Shown: positions 35,703 through 44,913 of the stretch, piece after piece
Position numbering within the stretch: the stretch's first letter is position 1
Layout of the letters: the number at the start of each line of letters is the position of its first letter
Source of the DNA: Erythrobacter sp. NAP1
GTDB taxonomy: Bacteria > Pseudomonadota > Alphaproteobacteria > Sphingomonadales > Sphingomonadaceae
NCBI RefSeq assembly: GCF_000152865.1
Contig: NZ_CH672390.1
Span: 2,521,468-2,585,467 of the forward strand
Direction of reading: 5' to 3'
Length of the DNA stretch: 64,000 bases
Program-made: the position numbers and the translations under genes
The notes under the pieces: model-generated
Told to the model about the DNA's origin: nothing
Database searches by the model: none
What the model saw: the letters and a program-made list of their open reading frames with translations, nothing else

Positions 35703-36506
35703 TTAGGTGCGAGGCAAAGCTATCGCGCTGAGCTGCCGTCCATAGGTTGGCTCGCCCGCCTGGCTCGCACGGCGATAGGAATAATACCTGTTCTCAAGCA
35801 CATGCGTGTCGCTGCCGACCCATCCGACCCGCGACAGGCCCGCTTCACGCAAGCGTGACAGGATGAAAGCCGGTAGGTCGAAATGCCACCTCTCCTTGCC
35901 TTCACGCTCGGGGGCCGAGGCGAAAAAGCTGTCCTGCGACGCATCGAAATGCTCGCGAAACACGGCGTCGACTTCGTAACTCTCCTGAGCGATCGTCGGA
36001 CCAAGCGCAGCCGCAATCCGCTCACGATTGGCGCCCAGCGCTTCCATCGCGGCGACGGTGTTTTCGAGCACGCCATTGTGCGCGCCGCGCCATCCCGCAT
36101 GCGTAGCGCCGATCACACCCGCTTCGATATCGGCGAACAGGATCGGGCCACAATCGGCGGTAACGATGCCGAGCACGACGTCATCACGCTTGGCCACGAC
36201 GGCGTCGGCGACCGGGCGGTTGAGTTCCTCATCAGCCCATTTGCGCGTTCCTGGCGTGCCGATCGTCACGACTTCGGGCGAGTGGACCTGATGCGGAGCC
36301 ATCAGCGGCGCGCCGGGGCGTATCGCATTGGCCGCAGCCGCGCGCAGTTCGCGGATGTCGCGCACATCGCCCGGCCCGCCATAACCGAATTGATGCGCGC
36401 CGCCTGCATGGCCAAAGAACCCGTGCGGCACCCCTTCGAGCACGTCGCTGCGCGCGATATCGAACGGGGTGTCCTTCGCGCTCACGGGTTCGCCGCTATC
36501 ACCCAT
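35703..36506 (-). CDS. pgeF: Peptidoglycan editing factor PgeF/polyphenol oxidase family
   Basis: A 267-aa protein of the YfiH/PF02578 family. LMAPHQVHSPEV, VTADCGPILFAD and THAGWRGAHNGVL carry the His-Cys-His metal site. In E. coli the homologue hydrolyses L-Ser wrongly built into peptidoglycan precursors; older annotation calls it multicopper oxidase. The ATG at 36506 lies inside the end of pepN (8-bp overlap), so translation is coupled; a longer in-frame start inside pepN is less likely. Confidence 0.9.
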   Translation of the reverse strand: MGDSGEPVSAKDTPFDIARSDVLEGVPHGFFGHAGGAHQFGYGGPGDVRDIRELRAAAANAIRPGAPLMAPHQVHSPEVVTIGTPGTRKWADEELNRPVADAVVAKRDDVVLGIVTADCGPILFADIEAGVIGATHAGWRGAHNGVLENTVAAMEALGANRERIAAALGPTIAQESYEVDAVFREHFDASQDSFFASAPEREGKERWHFDLPAFILSRLREAGLSRVGWVGSDTHVLENRYYSYRRASQAGEPTYGRQLSAIALPRT

Positions 36507-39153
36507 CGAGCGAACGGCTGACTTGCTCGTAGGTGTCGCGCGAAAGGTTCTTGGCTTCCGCAATCCGTTCAAGCTCGCCCTTCATCAGCGCGGCTCGCTT
36601 AGGCTCGATACGCCGCCAGCGACCCAGCGCCGATACGAAGCGCGCAGCCGTTTGCGGGTTGATCGGATCGAGCTCGAGGATGACGTCAGCGATCATGCGA
36701 TACCCCGCCCCGTCCGCTGCGTGGAAGCCTTGCGGGTTGCCCGCAAACGCCATGTAGAGCGAGCGCACGCGGTTGGGGTTTTTCATCGTAAAGTCCTTGT
36801 GCTCGGCAAGCACCTTTACCTGCTCGATCACATCGGGATGAAGCGAGAGCGCCTGAAGCGTGAACCACTTGTCGACCACCAGAGCGTTGTCGGAATAGCG
36901 CTCGTAATAGTCAGCCAGCCGCGTCTCGCGCTCGGGGCAATCGAGACCTGCGAGCGTCATCAAGGCGCCCTGCCGGTCGGTCATGTTGTCGGCCTTGTCG
37001 TATTGATGCGCGGCAAGCTCAGCCGCCTTGGCAGGATCGCTCGCTGCGGCAAAGCCCAGCACCACGGTCTTCACCTTGCGCGCGCCGCGACCGGCCGGAT
37101 CGTCGAAACCGACCTTCTCGGCGCGGTCGTATAGCGCGTGAAGCTCGCTTGCGCATTCGCGACCGATTGCCGCCTTGAGCGCCTCGCGCGCCTCGTGAAT
37201 TGCGCCGGGGTCGGCTTTTTCCTCGCCGCTCGCCATCGCTTCGAAGAGGTAGGTCTCGCTCGGCAGCATCATCAACTCGCCGCGCATCGCATCGTCGAGC
37301 GCTTCGTCGGTGACGATCGCTTTCATCGCCTCGATGATCGCGGCCTCGCCTTCACTGGAGCCTTTGCCACGCGCTGTCGCGACGAGATGCTCGACGGCCA
37401 GCTCCTGCATCGCCTCGTAGCGCGCGAAAGGATCATCGTCCTTTGCAGCCAGGAAAACGAGGTCTTCGCGCGCCAGTTCGCGCTCGATCACCACCGGAGC
37501 GGTGAAGCCGCGGTTGATCGAGACGACCGGGTCCGCACCAGCAAGCGGAAGCTCAAAGCTGCCTTCTTCCTTGTCGAGCACGATCAACTGCTCCTCGCCC
37601 AGCGCCCCGCTCGCACGGCTGTGCACCGCAACGCGCAGCGGGATTGGCATCGGCTGCTTGTTGATCTGTCCCGGTGTTGCCGGAAGCACCTGTTTGAGCG
37701 TCAGGACGAGAGCGCCGTCCTTCTCTTCCTGCATAACGTGGATGCGAGGGGTGCCCGCTTGCGAGTACCACAGACGGAACTGCTCAAGGTCGAGGCCTGC
37801 GCCGTCCTCGATCGCCTTGACGAAATCCTCGCAGGTTGCCGCTTCGCCGTCGTGGCGGTCGAAATAGAGATCGGTGCCCTGGCGGAAGCGCTCGACCCCT
37901 GCCATCGAACGCATCATGCGGATGACCTCGGCGCCCTTGTTATAGACCGTCGCGGTGTAGAAGTTCGAAATCTCGCGATAGCTGTCCGGGCGGATCGGAT
38001 GCGCCAATGGCCCGGCATCCTCTGGGAATTGCGCCGCGCGAAGGATGCGCACATCCTCAATCCGCTTGACCGCTTCGCCTTGCATGTCCTGCGAAAACAG
38101 CTGGTCGCGCAGCACGGTGAAACCTTCCTTGAGGCTCAGCTGGAACCAGTCGCGGCAGGTGATGCGGTTTCCCGACCAGTTGTGAAAGTATTCGTGCGCG
38201 ATCACGCCTTCCACACCGTCGAAATCGCCATCGGTCGCTGTATCGACATCGGCAAGCACGTATTTGGTGTTGAAGACGTTGAGGCCCTTGTTCTCCATCG
38301 CCCCCATGTTGAAATCGCTGACCGCAACGATGTTATAAAGGTCGAGATCGTATTCGCGCCCGAAGACCTCCTCGTCCCACTTCATCGAGCGGTGAAGCGA
38401 CTGGAGCGCGTGGTCGGTGCGCGCGAGATCCTCCTTGCGGACCCAGATATTGCATTCGACTTCGCGGCCCGATGCGGTGGTGAAAGGTCCGCTGTTAGCG
38501 ACCAGATCGCCTGCGACCAGTGCAAAGAGGTAGGAAGGCTTGGGCCACGGATCGAACCACTCGGCAAAGTGGCGGCCATTACCCTTGTCGCCCTCGGCCT
38601 CCTTATTGCCGTTACAAAGAAGGATCGGGAATTGCTCTTTCGAACCCTCCATCCGCACCCGGTAGGTCGAAAGGACATCGGGGCGGTCCGGAAAGAAAGT
38701 GATGCGGCGGAAGCCTTCAGCCTCGCACTGGGTGCACAGCATGCCGTTCGAGGCATAAAGTCCCATCAGCTGGGTGTTGGCGCTCGGATCGATCTCTGTG
38801 ACGATCTCGACTGTGTGAGTATCGCCGGAAAGCGTTAGGACGAGATCGGCCCCATCCATCTGCCAGTCGTCTACCGCTTCGCCATCGACCGTGACGCCGA
38901 GCGCGGTGAGGCCGTCGCCATTCAGCCGCAGCTCGCTCGATGCCTCTGCTGCCGGATTGCGTTCAACTGACAGTTTTGAGGTGATCCGCGCCTTCTCGAT
39001 CCCGAGGTCGAAGTGCAAATGGGTCTCAAGAAGTAGCCAGGGATAGGGCTTGTAATCCTCTCGCCGGATCACCGGCGGCTCATGCGGCGTAGGCGCTGCA
39101 TCGGCGAGTTCGGGGTTGCCTTCGGGGTTCGTCGGGTTCGTGGCGATATCCAT
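36499..39153 (-). CDS. pepN: Aminopeptidase N (M1 family)
   Basis: An 884-aa zinc metallopeptidase of the E. coli PepN type. NMGAMENKGLN is the exopeptidase GAMEN motif, HEYFHNWSGN is the HEXXH zinc site followed by the distal Glu (LSLKEGFTVLRD), and the C-terminal helical domain is complete. It removes N-terminal residues from peptides in the cytoplasm. It begins 54 bp from the divergent epimerase-like gene and overlaps pgeF at its 3' end. Large antisense reading frames here are shadows of its GC-rich codons. Confidence 0.96.
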   Translation of the reverse strand: MDIATNPTNPEGNPELADAAPTPHEPPVIRREDYKPYPWLLLETHLHFDLGIEKARITSKLSVERNPAAEASSELRLNGDGLTALGVTVDGEAVDDWQMDGADLVLTLSGDTHTVEIVTEIDPSANTQLMGLYASNGMLCTQCEAEGFRRITFFPDRPDVLSTYRVRMEGSKEQFPILLCNGNKEAEGDKGNGRHFAEWFDPWPKPSYLFALVAGDLVANSGPFTTASGREVECNIWVRKEDLARTDHALQSLHRSMKWDEEVFGREYDLDLYNIVAVSDFNMGAMENKGLNVFNTKYVLADVDTATDGDFDGVEGVIAHEYFHNWSGNRITCRDWFQLSLKEGFTVLRDQLFSQDMQGEAVKRIEDVRILRAAQFPEDAGPLAHPIRPDSYREISNFYTATVYNKGAEVIRMMRSMAGVERFRQGTDLYFDRHDGEAATCEDFVKAIEDGAGLDLEQFRLWYSQAGTPRIHVMQEEKDGALVLTLKQVLPATPGQINKQPMPIPLRVAVHSRASGALGEEQLIVLDKEEGSFELPLAGADPVVSINRGFTAPVVIERELAREDLVFLAAKDDDPFARYEAMQELAVEHLVATARGKGSSEGEAAIIEAMKAIVTDEALDDAMRGELMMLPSETYLFEAMASGEEKADPGAIHEAREALKAAIGRECASELHALYDRAEKVGFDDPAGRGARKVKTVVLGFAAASDPAKAAELAAHQYDKADNMTDRQGALMTLAGLDCPERETRLADYYERYSDNALVVDKWFTLQALSLHPDVIEQVKVLAEHKDFTMKNPNRVRSLYMAFAGNPQGFHAADGAGYRMIADVILELDPINPQTAARFVSALGRWRRIEPKRAALMKGELERIAEAKNLSRDTYEQVSRSLDG

Positions 39154-39206
39154 AAGTCTCGATTTAAGTTGATTTGAGGGCGGGTCCAGCGATTAGAACG
39201 TTTGGC

Positions 39207-39989
39207 ATGGCGCATTTGTTCATATTCGGCCTCGGCTACACCGCAAAACGGATCAAATCGAAGCTCGAGGAGCAAGGCTGGAGCGTCAGCGCGACGGGCA
39301 GCGACGGCGATATCGATTTCGACGATCGCGGCGCGGTGATGAATACGATCGCGAAGTCGAGCCACGTCCTGTCCTCGGTTCCACCCGATCGCAAGGCGGG
39401 GGCCGATCCGGTGCTCGAGGCCTACGGCAAAGAGCTGAGGGGACGTGCGCTCTACTACCTTTCATCGACAGGCGTTTACGGCGACCAGCAGGGAGCCTGG
39501 GTGGACGAGGCCTCACCCACTGGCACAGGTCGCCGCAATGCGCGTTCGGATGCGGATGCGGCGTGGATGGAGATGGGCGCGCGCGTCTTTCGCCTGCCGG
39601 GTATTTACGGACCAGGTCGCAGCGCGCTCGACCGGGTGCGCGAGGGCAAGGCGCGGCGAATTGATCTTCCCGGACAGGTCTTCAGCCGGGTGCACGTCGA
39701 GGACATTGCGAGCGGCGTGACCGCTTCGCTGACGCAAGACGCGCCGCCGGGCGCTTACAATCTCGGCGATGACCTTCCGGCGAGCGGCAATGCGGTGACC
39801 GAGTATGCGTGCCGGTTGCTTGGAGTAGAGCCGCCCCCGATGCAGACTCTGGAGGAAGCCAACCTCTCTGAAATGGCTCTCGGATTTTACTCGGAGAACC
39901 GCCGCGTGGCGAATGGCAAAGCGAAGCGCGTGCTTGGCTGGGAGCTAAAGTACCCGACCTATGTCGAAGGATTATCGGCGCTGCTTTGA
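39207..39989 (+). CDS. NAD-dependent epimerase/dehydratase-like protein (YeeZ type)
   Basis: A 260-aa extended-SDR-like protein. FIFGLGYTAKRIKSKLEEQGW is the nucleotide-binding fold in the YeeZ form (GxGYxxxR/K). LSSTGVYGDQQGAWVDE and FRLPGIYGPGRSALDRVREG are conserved in this family. It lacks a normal YxxxK, as others of the group do, so catalysis is uncertain. The start at 39207 has no strong ribosome site. The last 18 bp overlap the convergent exporter gene. Confidence 0.85.
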   Translation: MAHLFIFGLGYTAKRIKSKLEEQGWSVSATGSDGDIDFDDRGAVMNTIAKSSHVLSSVPPDRKAGADPVLEAYGKELRGRALYYLSSTGVYGDQQGAWVDEASPTGTGRRNARSDADAAWMEMGARVFRLPGIYGPGRSALDRVREGKARRIDLPGQVFSRVHVEDIASGVTASLTQDAPPGAYNLGDDLPASGNAVTEYACRLLGVEPPPMQTLEEANLSEMALGFYSENRRVANGKAKRVLGWELKYPTYVEGLSALL

Positions 39990-40892
39990 CCTGAGCGCAA
40001 GCACCATCCCGATCACCGCTAGGCCCATCCCGGTGATGGTGAGGCTCGTCCAGCGATAGTCCTCGAATACCGTGGACAGCAGCATCGCGACCGAAATCGT
40101 AAGGATCGCGTTATACGCCGTGCGCCCCGCGCCGATCTCGCGCACGAGATTGTAGTGCAGCGGGAAAGTGATGACCGATCCGATCAGCGCTAGATAGACG
40201 ATGCCTGCCCAGTAATTCGGATTTGTCGGCAGCGGAGGCGGGCCCGCGGTCAGCAAAGCAAAGCCAAGATCGAAGATCGTCCCGTACAGCATCGCCCATG
40301 CAAGCAGGCTCACCATCGGAACTGCGCGCCCGGTCGGATTGGCCTGGATCACGTTGGCGACCGATGCTGCAAGAATGCCGAGCAGCGCGAGAATGATGCC
40401 TAGGCCAACATTGCCCCCGATCACCCCTGCATTAGGATTGGACGTCCATTCGTGGATGAGCAGGAACGACACGCCGACTATAGCAATCGCGCTTCCCAGC
40501 ATGAAGCCGCCCTGCACCTTCTCACCGAGAAAAGCCCGCGCGAGCAGGGCGTTCGGCACCATCATCAGACCGAACATCAGCGCGACGATACCTGAGGTGA
40601 CGTAAAGCTCGGCGTGATAAACGAATAGGAAGTTACCGCTGAACTGGAAGATGCCAACGAGCAGGGCGAGCCTATGCTCTGGCCCCGTCAGCTTGAGGCG
40701 GCGCTTCATGAAAAAGGCGACGAGGAACAGTGCGGGCGTCGCCAGGAGGAAACGATAGAACACCGACCAAGCGGCGGGCACTCCGTCGATCTGCCCGGTG
40801 ATGACTAGCCAGGTCGAGCCCCAGATCGTGCCGGTCAGCACGAAGGGGACGATCACACGCCAATTGAGGACTTGAGGTGTGGCGGCGCTCAC
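39972..40892 (-). CDS. DMT-superfamily (EamA) transporter
   Basis: A 306-aa protein of ten membrane segments in two EamA repeats: PFVLTGTIWGSTWLVITGQI starts the first and LALLGILAASVANVIQANP the second. Such proteins export amino acids or other metabolites, or import them; the substrate is unknown. It starts with GTG overlapping the threonine aldolase stop (GTGA), so it is coupled to that gene. That pairing hints at an amino-acid-related substrate, which is inference. Confidence 0.88.
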   Translation of the reverse strand: MSAATPQVLNWRVIVPFVLTGTIWGSTWLVITGQIDGVPAAWSVFYRFLLATPALFLVAFFMKRRLKLTGPEHRLALLVGIFQFSGNFLFVYHAELYVTSGIVALMFGLMMVPNALLARAFLGEKVQGGFMLGSAIAIVGVSFLLIHEWTSNPNAGVIGGNVGLGIILALLGILAASVANVIQANPTGRAVPMVSLLAWAMLYGTIFDLGFALLTAGPPPLPTNPNYWAGIVYLALIGSVITFPLHYNLVREIGAGRTAYNAILTISVAMLLSTVFEDYRWTSLTITGMGLAVIGMVLALRSKQRR

Positions 40893-41896
40893 AAGCTGGC
40901 GATGGCCTTGCCCAGCGCGACCGCGTGATCCTCGCGGGTGTCCCATGCCGTCACGAACCGCGCTGCGTCTTCGCCCCAGTCGTAAAAAGCAAAATCCTGC
41001 GCACGAAGCGCCTCGCGCTCTGCTGGCGAGAGACGCACGAAAAGCTCGTTCGCTTCGACCGGATGCATCAACCGGTCGCCGCAACCGCTCGCAATATCTT
41101 GCGCCGCTGCATTGGCGTGGCGCGCGTTTTCGAGCCAGAGGTCGCCGTCGAGCATCGCGAGGACCTGAGCCGCGAGATAGCGGCCCTTGCATTGCAGGTG
41201 CCCAGCACGCTTGCGGCGATACTTGACGAGGTCAGCCTGTTCAGGATCGAACAGCACCACGGCCTCTGCGCTCATGCCGCCATTCTTGATGAAGCCGAAA
41301 GCGAGACTGTCGACCGGGCCTGCCGCGTCCTTTGCCGACCCGCCAAGGAATGCAGCGGAGTTTGCAAAGCGCGCCCCGTCCATGTGCAAGCCAAGGCCGC
41401 GCTCTGTGGCAAAAGCGCTTAGCGCTTCGATCTCGGCCAAAGTGTAGCTGCGCCCATATTCGCTCGCCTGCGTGATCGCGATGGCGTGCGGCTGCACCTG
41501 GTGCACATCGTCGCGGATCGGACCAATCAGCGCGGAAATGCCCTCTGGCGTCAATTTCGCGCCTTCGCCCTCACACAGCATCAGCTTTGCGCCATGGAGA
41601 TAGAAACCCGGAGCACCGCCTTCATCGACCTCGATATGCGCCTCTTCGTGGCACACCACGCCGCCATGCGGCTGGCACATCGTGGCAAGCGCGAGGCAGT
41701 TCGCAGCCGTTCCCGTCGCCACCCACAGCCCGGCACATTCGCGCCCGAACAGATCGGAGAACCGTGCATCGAGCTCGGCGCTCAGCGCATCGCCGTCATA
41801 GGGGTTGTCGGCGCTGTCGGCAGCGCGCATCGCTTCCCAGACCTTGGGATGGACGGGCGCCGCGTTGTCGGAGAGGAAGGGCTTCATCTGGGTCAT
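40889..41896 (-). CDS. Threonine aldolase family PLP enzyme
   Basis: A 335-aa fold-type I PLP enzyme of the beta-eliminating lyase/low-specificity threonine aldolase family. SDNAAPVHPKVWEAM is the typical N-terminus, WVATGTAANCLAL binds the PLP phosphate, GLHMDGARFANSAAFL carries the cofactor aspartate, and FIKNGGMSAEAVV holds the Schiff-base lysine. It cleaves threonine or allo-threonine to glycine and acetaldehyde. AGAGGCG precedes the ATG. It is followed by a coupled DMT transporter. Confidence 0.92.
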   Translation of the reverse strand: MTQMKPFLSDNAAPVHPKVWEAMRAADSADNPYDGDALSAELDARFSDLFGRECAGLWVATGTAANCLALATMCQPHGGVVCHEEAHIEVDEGGAPGFYLHGAKLMLCEGEGAKLTPEGISALIGPIRDDVHQVQPHAIAITQASEYGRSYTLAEIEALSAFATERGLGLHMDGARFANSAAFLGGSAKDAAGPVDSLAFGFIKNGGMSAEAVVLFDPEQADLVKYRRKRAGHLQCKGRYLAAQVLAMLDGDLWLENARHANAAAQDIASGCGDRLMHPVEANELFVRLSPAEREALRAQDFAFYDWGEDAARFVTAWDTREDHAVALGKAIASL

Positions 41897-41948
41897 CGTG
41901 GAACGCCTCTAACCGTGCAGGCGTTTATGGCAAGAAGGAGAAGCTCCC

Positions 41949-42278
41949 ATGACCGACATTGCCGAGAAAGTTTCGATCACTCACCACGCGCAGGGGCAGG
42001 GCGGCAAGTACGTCGCCAATGTCGAAGGCGAGGACGCGCAGGGCCACCTTGAATGGGAGCCGCAAACGGGCCTTCCGCAAGAGCAGGTCGCCGCCGATGT
42101 GCGCGTGGCGACGCATACGATCGTACCGCCTGCTATCGGCGGGCGCGGGGTTGCAGGCTTGCTGGTCGAAAGGCTGGTGTCGGATGCGCGCGAAAAGGGC
42201 TTCAAGATCGTCCCGCAATGCTCATACGTCGCTAAGAAGTTCGACGAGAACCCCGATTGGGCTGACCTCAAGGCCTAG
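41949..42278 (+). CDS. GNAT-type N-acetyltransferase, small (YjdJ-like)
   Basis: A 109-aa protein of the short GNAT group (PF14542 type). VATHTIVPPAIGGRGVAGLLVERLVSDAR corresponds to the acetyl-CoA P-loop (here with GGRGVAG), and KIVPQCSYVAKKFDENPDWADL is the C-terminal signature. These proteins bind acetyl-CoA; the acceptor is unknown. Its 3' end overlaps the convergent PH-domain gene by 4 bp. AAGGAG lies ahead of the ATG. Confidence 0.88.
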   Translation: MTDIAEKVSITHHAQGQGGKYVANVEGEDAQGHLEWEPQTGLPQEQVAADVRVATHTIVPPAIGGRGVAGLLVERLVSDAREKGFKIVPQCSYVAKKFDENPDWADLKA

Positions 42279-43831
42279 GCGGTCTGGCTTTCCAGTTGCG
42301 AGAAATCGGTCGCGGCAATCGTTTCCAGCACCATGCCACGCAGCTCGCGCGCACGCTCAATAGGCACCCCGCGGATCGAGAAAGTACCACCTGCCTGACC
42401 CAAATAAATGGTCGCATAGCCGCGCAGCCGCGCAATCGGTCCTTGCGAAATCTCGACCGAGTGCAGCTTGAGCCGCGTCGCGATCTGGCTTTTTGGGGCA
42501 AGCACGCCGCGCGTCGACATGATCTGAGCTTCGCCAAGCGCATGGCGCTGAAAACGCCAGGCAAGCGCGTTCGCGACAACCGTCAGGCCAGCGAGCACGA
42601 GTGGAATGCCGACTGCGACTTCCACCCACTCAGGCGCGTAAATCGCGGTCGCGATGCCAGCGACCACAGCCCCGATCACGAACGAGATCGATTCGATAAT
42701 CGTATTGTCGACCAGGTATTTCCCGCTTGCTCGTCGCCAGTCTGCATCCTCACCCGGCAGCTTGAATCCTGCCGCTTCGACGATGGGAGCAATCTCGCCA
42801 AGCTTAGCAAACGGGGCGACGACGTGGCTTGATGCGCCCATGTCTTGCGCAAGGCTGACGAAACTCAGGCCGTGCCAACCGAAGCGATATCGTACGAAGC
42901 CTGTATTGAGCTTCACACCCTGAACCCGGTGGATCGGCATGACGACGTCGGTCTTGGTGAATAGCCCGCGCCGGCGGCGGAAGCCGCGCGCGGTACGCTC
43001 GAGCAGAAAATCCCATTCGCGGGTGAAGACGCGGATCATACCCGTGAGCGAGCCGATGATCAGCAGGACGACAATCCCTGCAATCGCGCCAAGGATCTGC
43101 ATCGTCGCATCGAGTGCGCTGAGGTCTATGCCGGTCTGATCGATCCAGCCGCGCCAGATGTCTGGGTCCCAGAACTCGAAGTCGAACAGGGTATCGGCAT
43201 ATTGCAGCAGGCCGCCCAGCACGGCGAAAACAGCGAGCGAGAATTCGAACAGCCCGAAAGTGAAGAGCCTGCCCGTTCCCATCGTGAAGAGGGGTTCAGC
43301 CTGCTCCTTGACTGCCTTCGCGGGAACGCTCTCCCCGGGATCAGCGCTTGCCTCGGCGCTTTGTTCGTCGCGCCATTCGCGGACAAGTTGGCGCAGCTCT
43401 TCACCGCGTTCCTCGGTGAGATAGGACAGGCTCAGGTCCTCGCCGCCGCCTGCGCCGGTTTCGAACTTGACCGCTACGAGACCGAAGAGGCGCGGGATCA
43501 GTTTCTGCTCAAGGCTGACATCCTGAATGCGCTCATACGGGACCGAGCGCGCCGCGCGGCTCAAGATGCCGCTTTCGACCCGGATATCCTGCCGCCCGAT
43601 TGTGTATGTCAGGCGCTTCCATGCAAGATAACTGAATGCCGTCCCGATCGCGATGATGGCGAGCGCTGCTGGAATGGCGACCAACAGTCCGAAACCGCCG
43701 GTGCTGAACATGATCGCGGCGACAGGTAGGATCGAGTTCTGAGCGCTTGCCAGGGCGCCCACCATAATGGTTTTGGGATCCGTGTTGCGCGGCTCGTTCA
43801 TGCGCGCTGGTGCAGGGGCCGGTTCGACCAT
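42275..43831 (-). CDS. Bacterial PH-domain (bPH2) membrane protein, large (YdbT-like)
   Basis: A 518-aa protein with several membrane hairpins (SILPVAAIMFSTGGFGLLVAIP, FGLFEFSLAVFAVLGGLL, IAGIVVLLIIGSLTG, FVIGAVVAGIATAIYAP) and three bPH2 repeats. Each repeat has the core seen at YTIGRQDIRVESGILSRAARSVPYERIQDV, and again at FRRRRGLFTKTDVVMPIHRVQGV and HALGEAQIMSTRGVLAPKSQIA. It matches YdbT of Bacillus, paired with YdbS. The adjacent smaller gene completes the pair. Function in this lineage is unknown; in Bacillus the pair protects against some membrane-active peptides. An alternative start is at 43801. Confidence 0.85.
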   Translation of the reverse strand: MVEPAPAPARMNEPRNTDPKTIMVGALASAQNSILPVAAIMFSTGGFGLLVAIPAALAIIAIGTAFSYLAWKRLTYTIGRQDIRVESGILSRAARSVPYERIQDVSLEQKLIPRLFGLVAVKFETGAGGGEDLSLSYLTEERGEELRQLVREWRDEQSAEASADPGESVPAKAVKEQAEPLFTMGTGRLFTFGLFEFSLAVFAVLGGLLQYADTLFDFEFWDPDIWRGWIDQTGIDLSALDATMQILGAIAGIVVLLIIGSLTGMIRVFTREWDFLLERTARGFRRRRGLFTKTDVVMPIHRVQGVKLNTGFVRYRFGWHGLSFVSLAQDMGASSHVVAPFAKLGEIAPIVEAAGFKLPGEDADWRRASGKYLVDNTIIESISFVIGAVVAGIATAIYAPEWVEVAVGIPLVLAGLTVVANALAWRFQRHALGEAQIMSTRGVLAPKSQIATRLKLHSVEISQGPIARLRGYATIYLGQAGGTFSIRGVPIERARELRGMVLETIAATDFSQLESQTA

Positions 43832-43837
43832 GTGCGC

Positions 43838-44575
43838 TTACAATGTCTCGCGCTTGATGTGAGCGCGGATCGTTTCGCGCATTTCGACAGCCAAGGCATG
43901 GCCAAGTCCCGGCAACCGGACCGAGGCGTTGTGACTTCCTGCGGTGTGAAGCGTCAGCGTCGCAATATCGAGCGCTCGCTCGATCGGTCCCTGATCTACG
44001 TCTATATGCTGAACCCTGCCGAACGGCACGACCGTATCCGAGCGAAACAGTATCCCGCGCACCACTCGCAGGCGGTCGCGGCTGATCTGATAGCCGCGCG
44101 CATTATAGCGCGCGAGCGGAATGCGGATCGCGATGAACAGCGCAACCAGCACCGCTGGGCCGAGAATGATGCCGGTCGGGAAATCAATTTCCTGGCTAAG
44201 CGCCAGCTCAAGCACTGCCGCGCCCCCGATAATGACGAGCGCAACGATAATCGCACCCACTCGCATCAGCAGCTTGTAGTTGGGGTGCAGCTTCGTGAGC
44301 TCGCCTTCATCGTCTAGCGGCCCCAGCTGCGATTCGAGTTCGGCCTTGGCTTCGGAGGATGCGGCAGGCTTTTCCTCAGCAGACGGACGCGGTGTGTAGG
44401 TCGCATCGCGCGGATAGGGTGCGGAGGAGGTGTCCTTGCTCTCAGCCGGGGGAGGAGGCGGAGGAGTTCTGGGCGCATCCCAAGGCTTTGCGCCGCCCTT
44501 GTGTCCGAACAATTGCCGCGCGCTGCCCGCGGTCTTGCCGTTCTTGTCGGCGTCGTCCCCACCTGTATCGCTCAT
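43838..44575 (-). CDS. Bacterial PH-domain membrane protein, small (YdbS-like)
   Basis: A 245-aa protein. Residues 1-95 are disordered and rich in Pro, Ser and Glu (APRTPPPPPPAESKD), then two membrane segments (VGAIIVALVIIGGAAVLEL and GIILGPAVLVALFIAI), then a bPH2 domain (YQISRDRLRVVRGILFRSDT and VPFGRVQHIDVDQGPIERAL). It lies 6 bp upstream of the larger PH-domain gene, so they are one transcript and probably one complex. The long disordered N-terminus is unusual for YdbS. No clear ribosome site. Confidence 0.83.
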   Translation of the reverse strand: MSDTGGDDADKNGKTAGSARQLFGHKGGAKPWDAPRTPPPPPPAESKDTSSAPYPRDATYTPRPSAEEKPAASSEAKAELESQLGPLDDEGELTKLHPNYKLLMRVGAIIVALVIIGGAAVLELALSQEIDFPTGIILGPAVLVALFIAIRIPLARYNARGYQISRDRLRVVRGILFRSDTVVPFGRVQHIDVDQGPIERALDIATLTLHTAGSHNASVRLPGLGHALAVEMRETIRAHIKRETL

Positions 44576-44672
44576 GCAACGATAGATGATGAACCCGGCG
44601 CGCACACGCAAGGCCAAAAGCGCCTCGCATTCGGTGAACCGTCAGGCAGAGCCGATGAAGAAGGAAGCCACT

Positions 44673-44726
44673 CGAACCCGCAAGGGTTCGCAAGGCCGAC
44701 CGGCCGCCCGCAGTCGCCGCGATGCG
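44673..44726 (-). repeat. Dispersed hairpin element, copy 3
   Basis: Lies just past the 3' end of tRNA-Thr on the same strand. Its 25-base core (44713-44689) equals 5268-5292 exactly. The element ends in a hairpin CGAACCC-TTGC-GGGTTCG (44690-44673), which has a different stem sequence from the end hairpins of the other copies but the same length and position. It may also end the tRNA transcript. Confidence 0.7.
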
Positions 44727-44751
44727 AATAGCGATAAGGATGAAAGAGGGA

Positions 44752-44826
44752 TGGTGCTGCTGGAGAGAATTGAACTCTCGGCCTCACCCTTACCAAGGGT
44801 GCGCTCTACCACTGAGCTACAGCAGC
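44752..44826 (-). tRNA. tRNA-Thr (anticodon GGT)
   Basis: A 75-nt cloverleaf on the minus strand. Acceptor stem GCTGCTG (44826-44820) pairs with CAGCAGC (44762-44756). Anticodon stem CACCC/GGGTG holds loop TTGGTAA with anticodon GGT. The T arm reads GAGAGTTCAATTCTC, and CCA is encoded. It reads ACC and ACT codons. Confidence 0.97.
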
Positions 44827-44841
44827 CAACCGAGGCGCGCC

Positions 44842-44869
44842 CTATTGTCGGGTGCGCGGCGAATGTCAA
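44842..44869 (-). promoter_or_regulatory. Promoter of tRNA-Thr
   Basis: TTGACA (44869-44864), a 16-bp spacer and CAATAG (44847-44842), ending 15 bp before the tRNA 5' end. A perfect -35 and a fair -10 at the right place. Confidence 0.6.
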
Positions 44870-44913
44870 GCGCGGGCTTGATGAGAGATTGCGGACGGGG
44901 CAAGGCGTTTCGC

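Noticed and set aside
37138-38838. 566-residue plus-strand open frame
   Set aside because: Antisense to pepN, which has all M1 motifs; the sequence has no recognisable domain.
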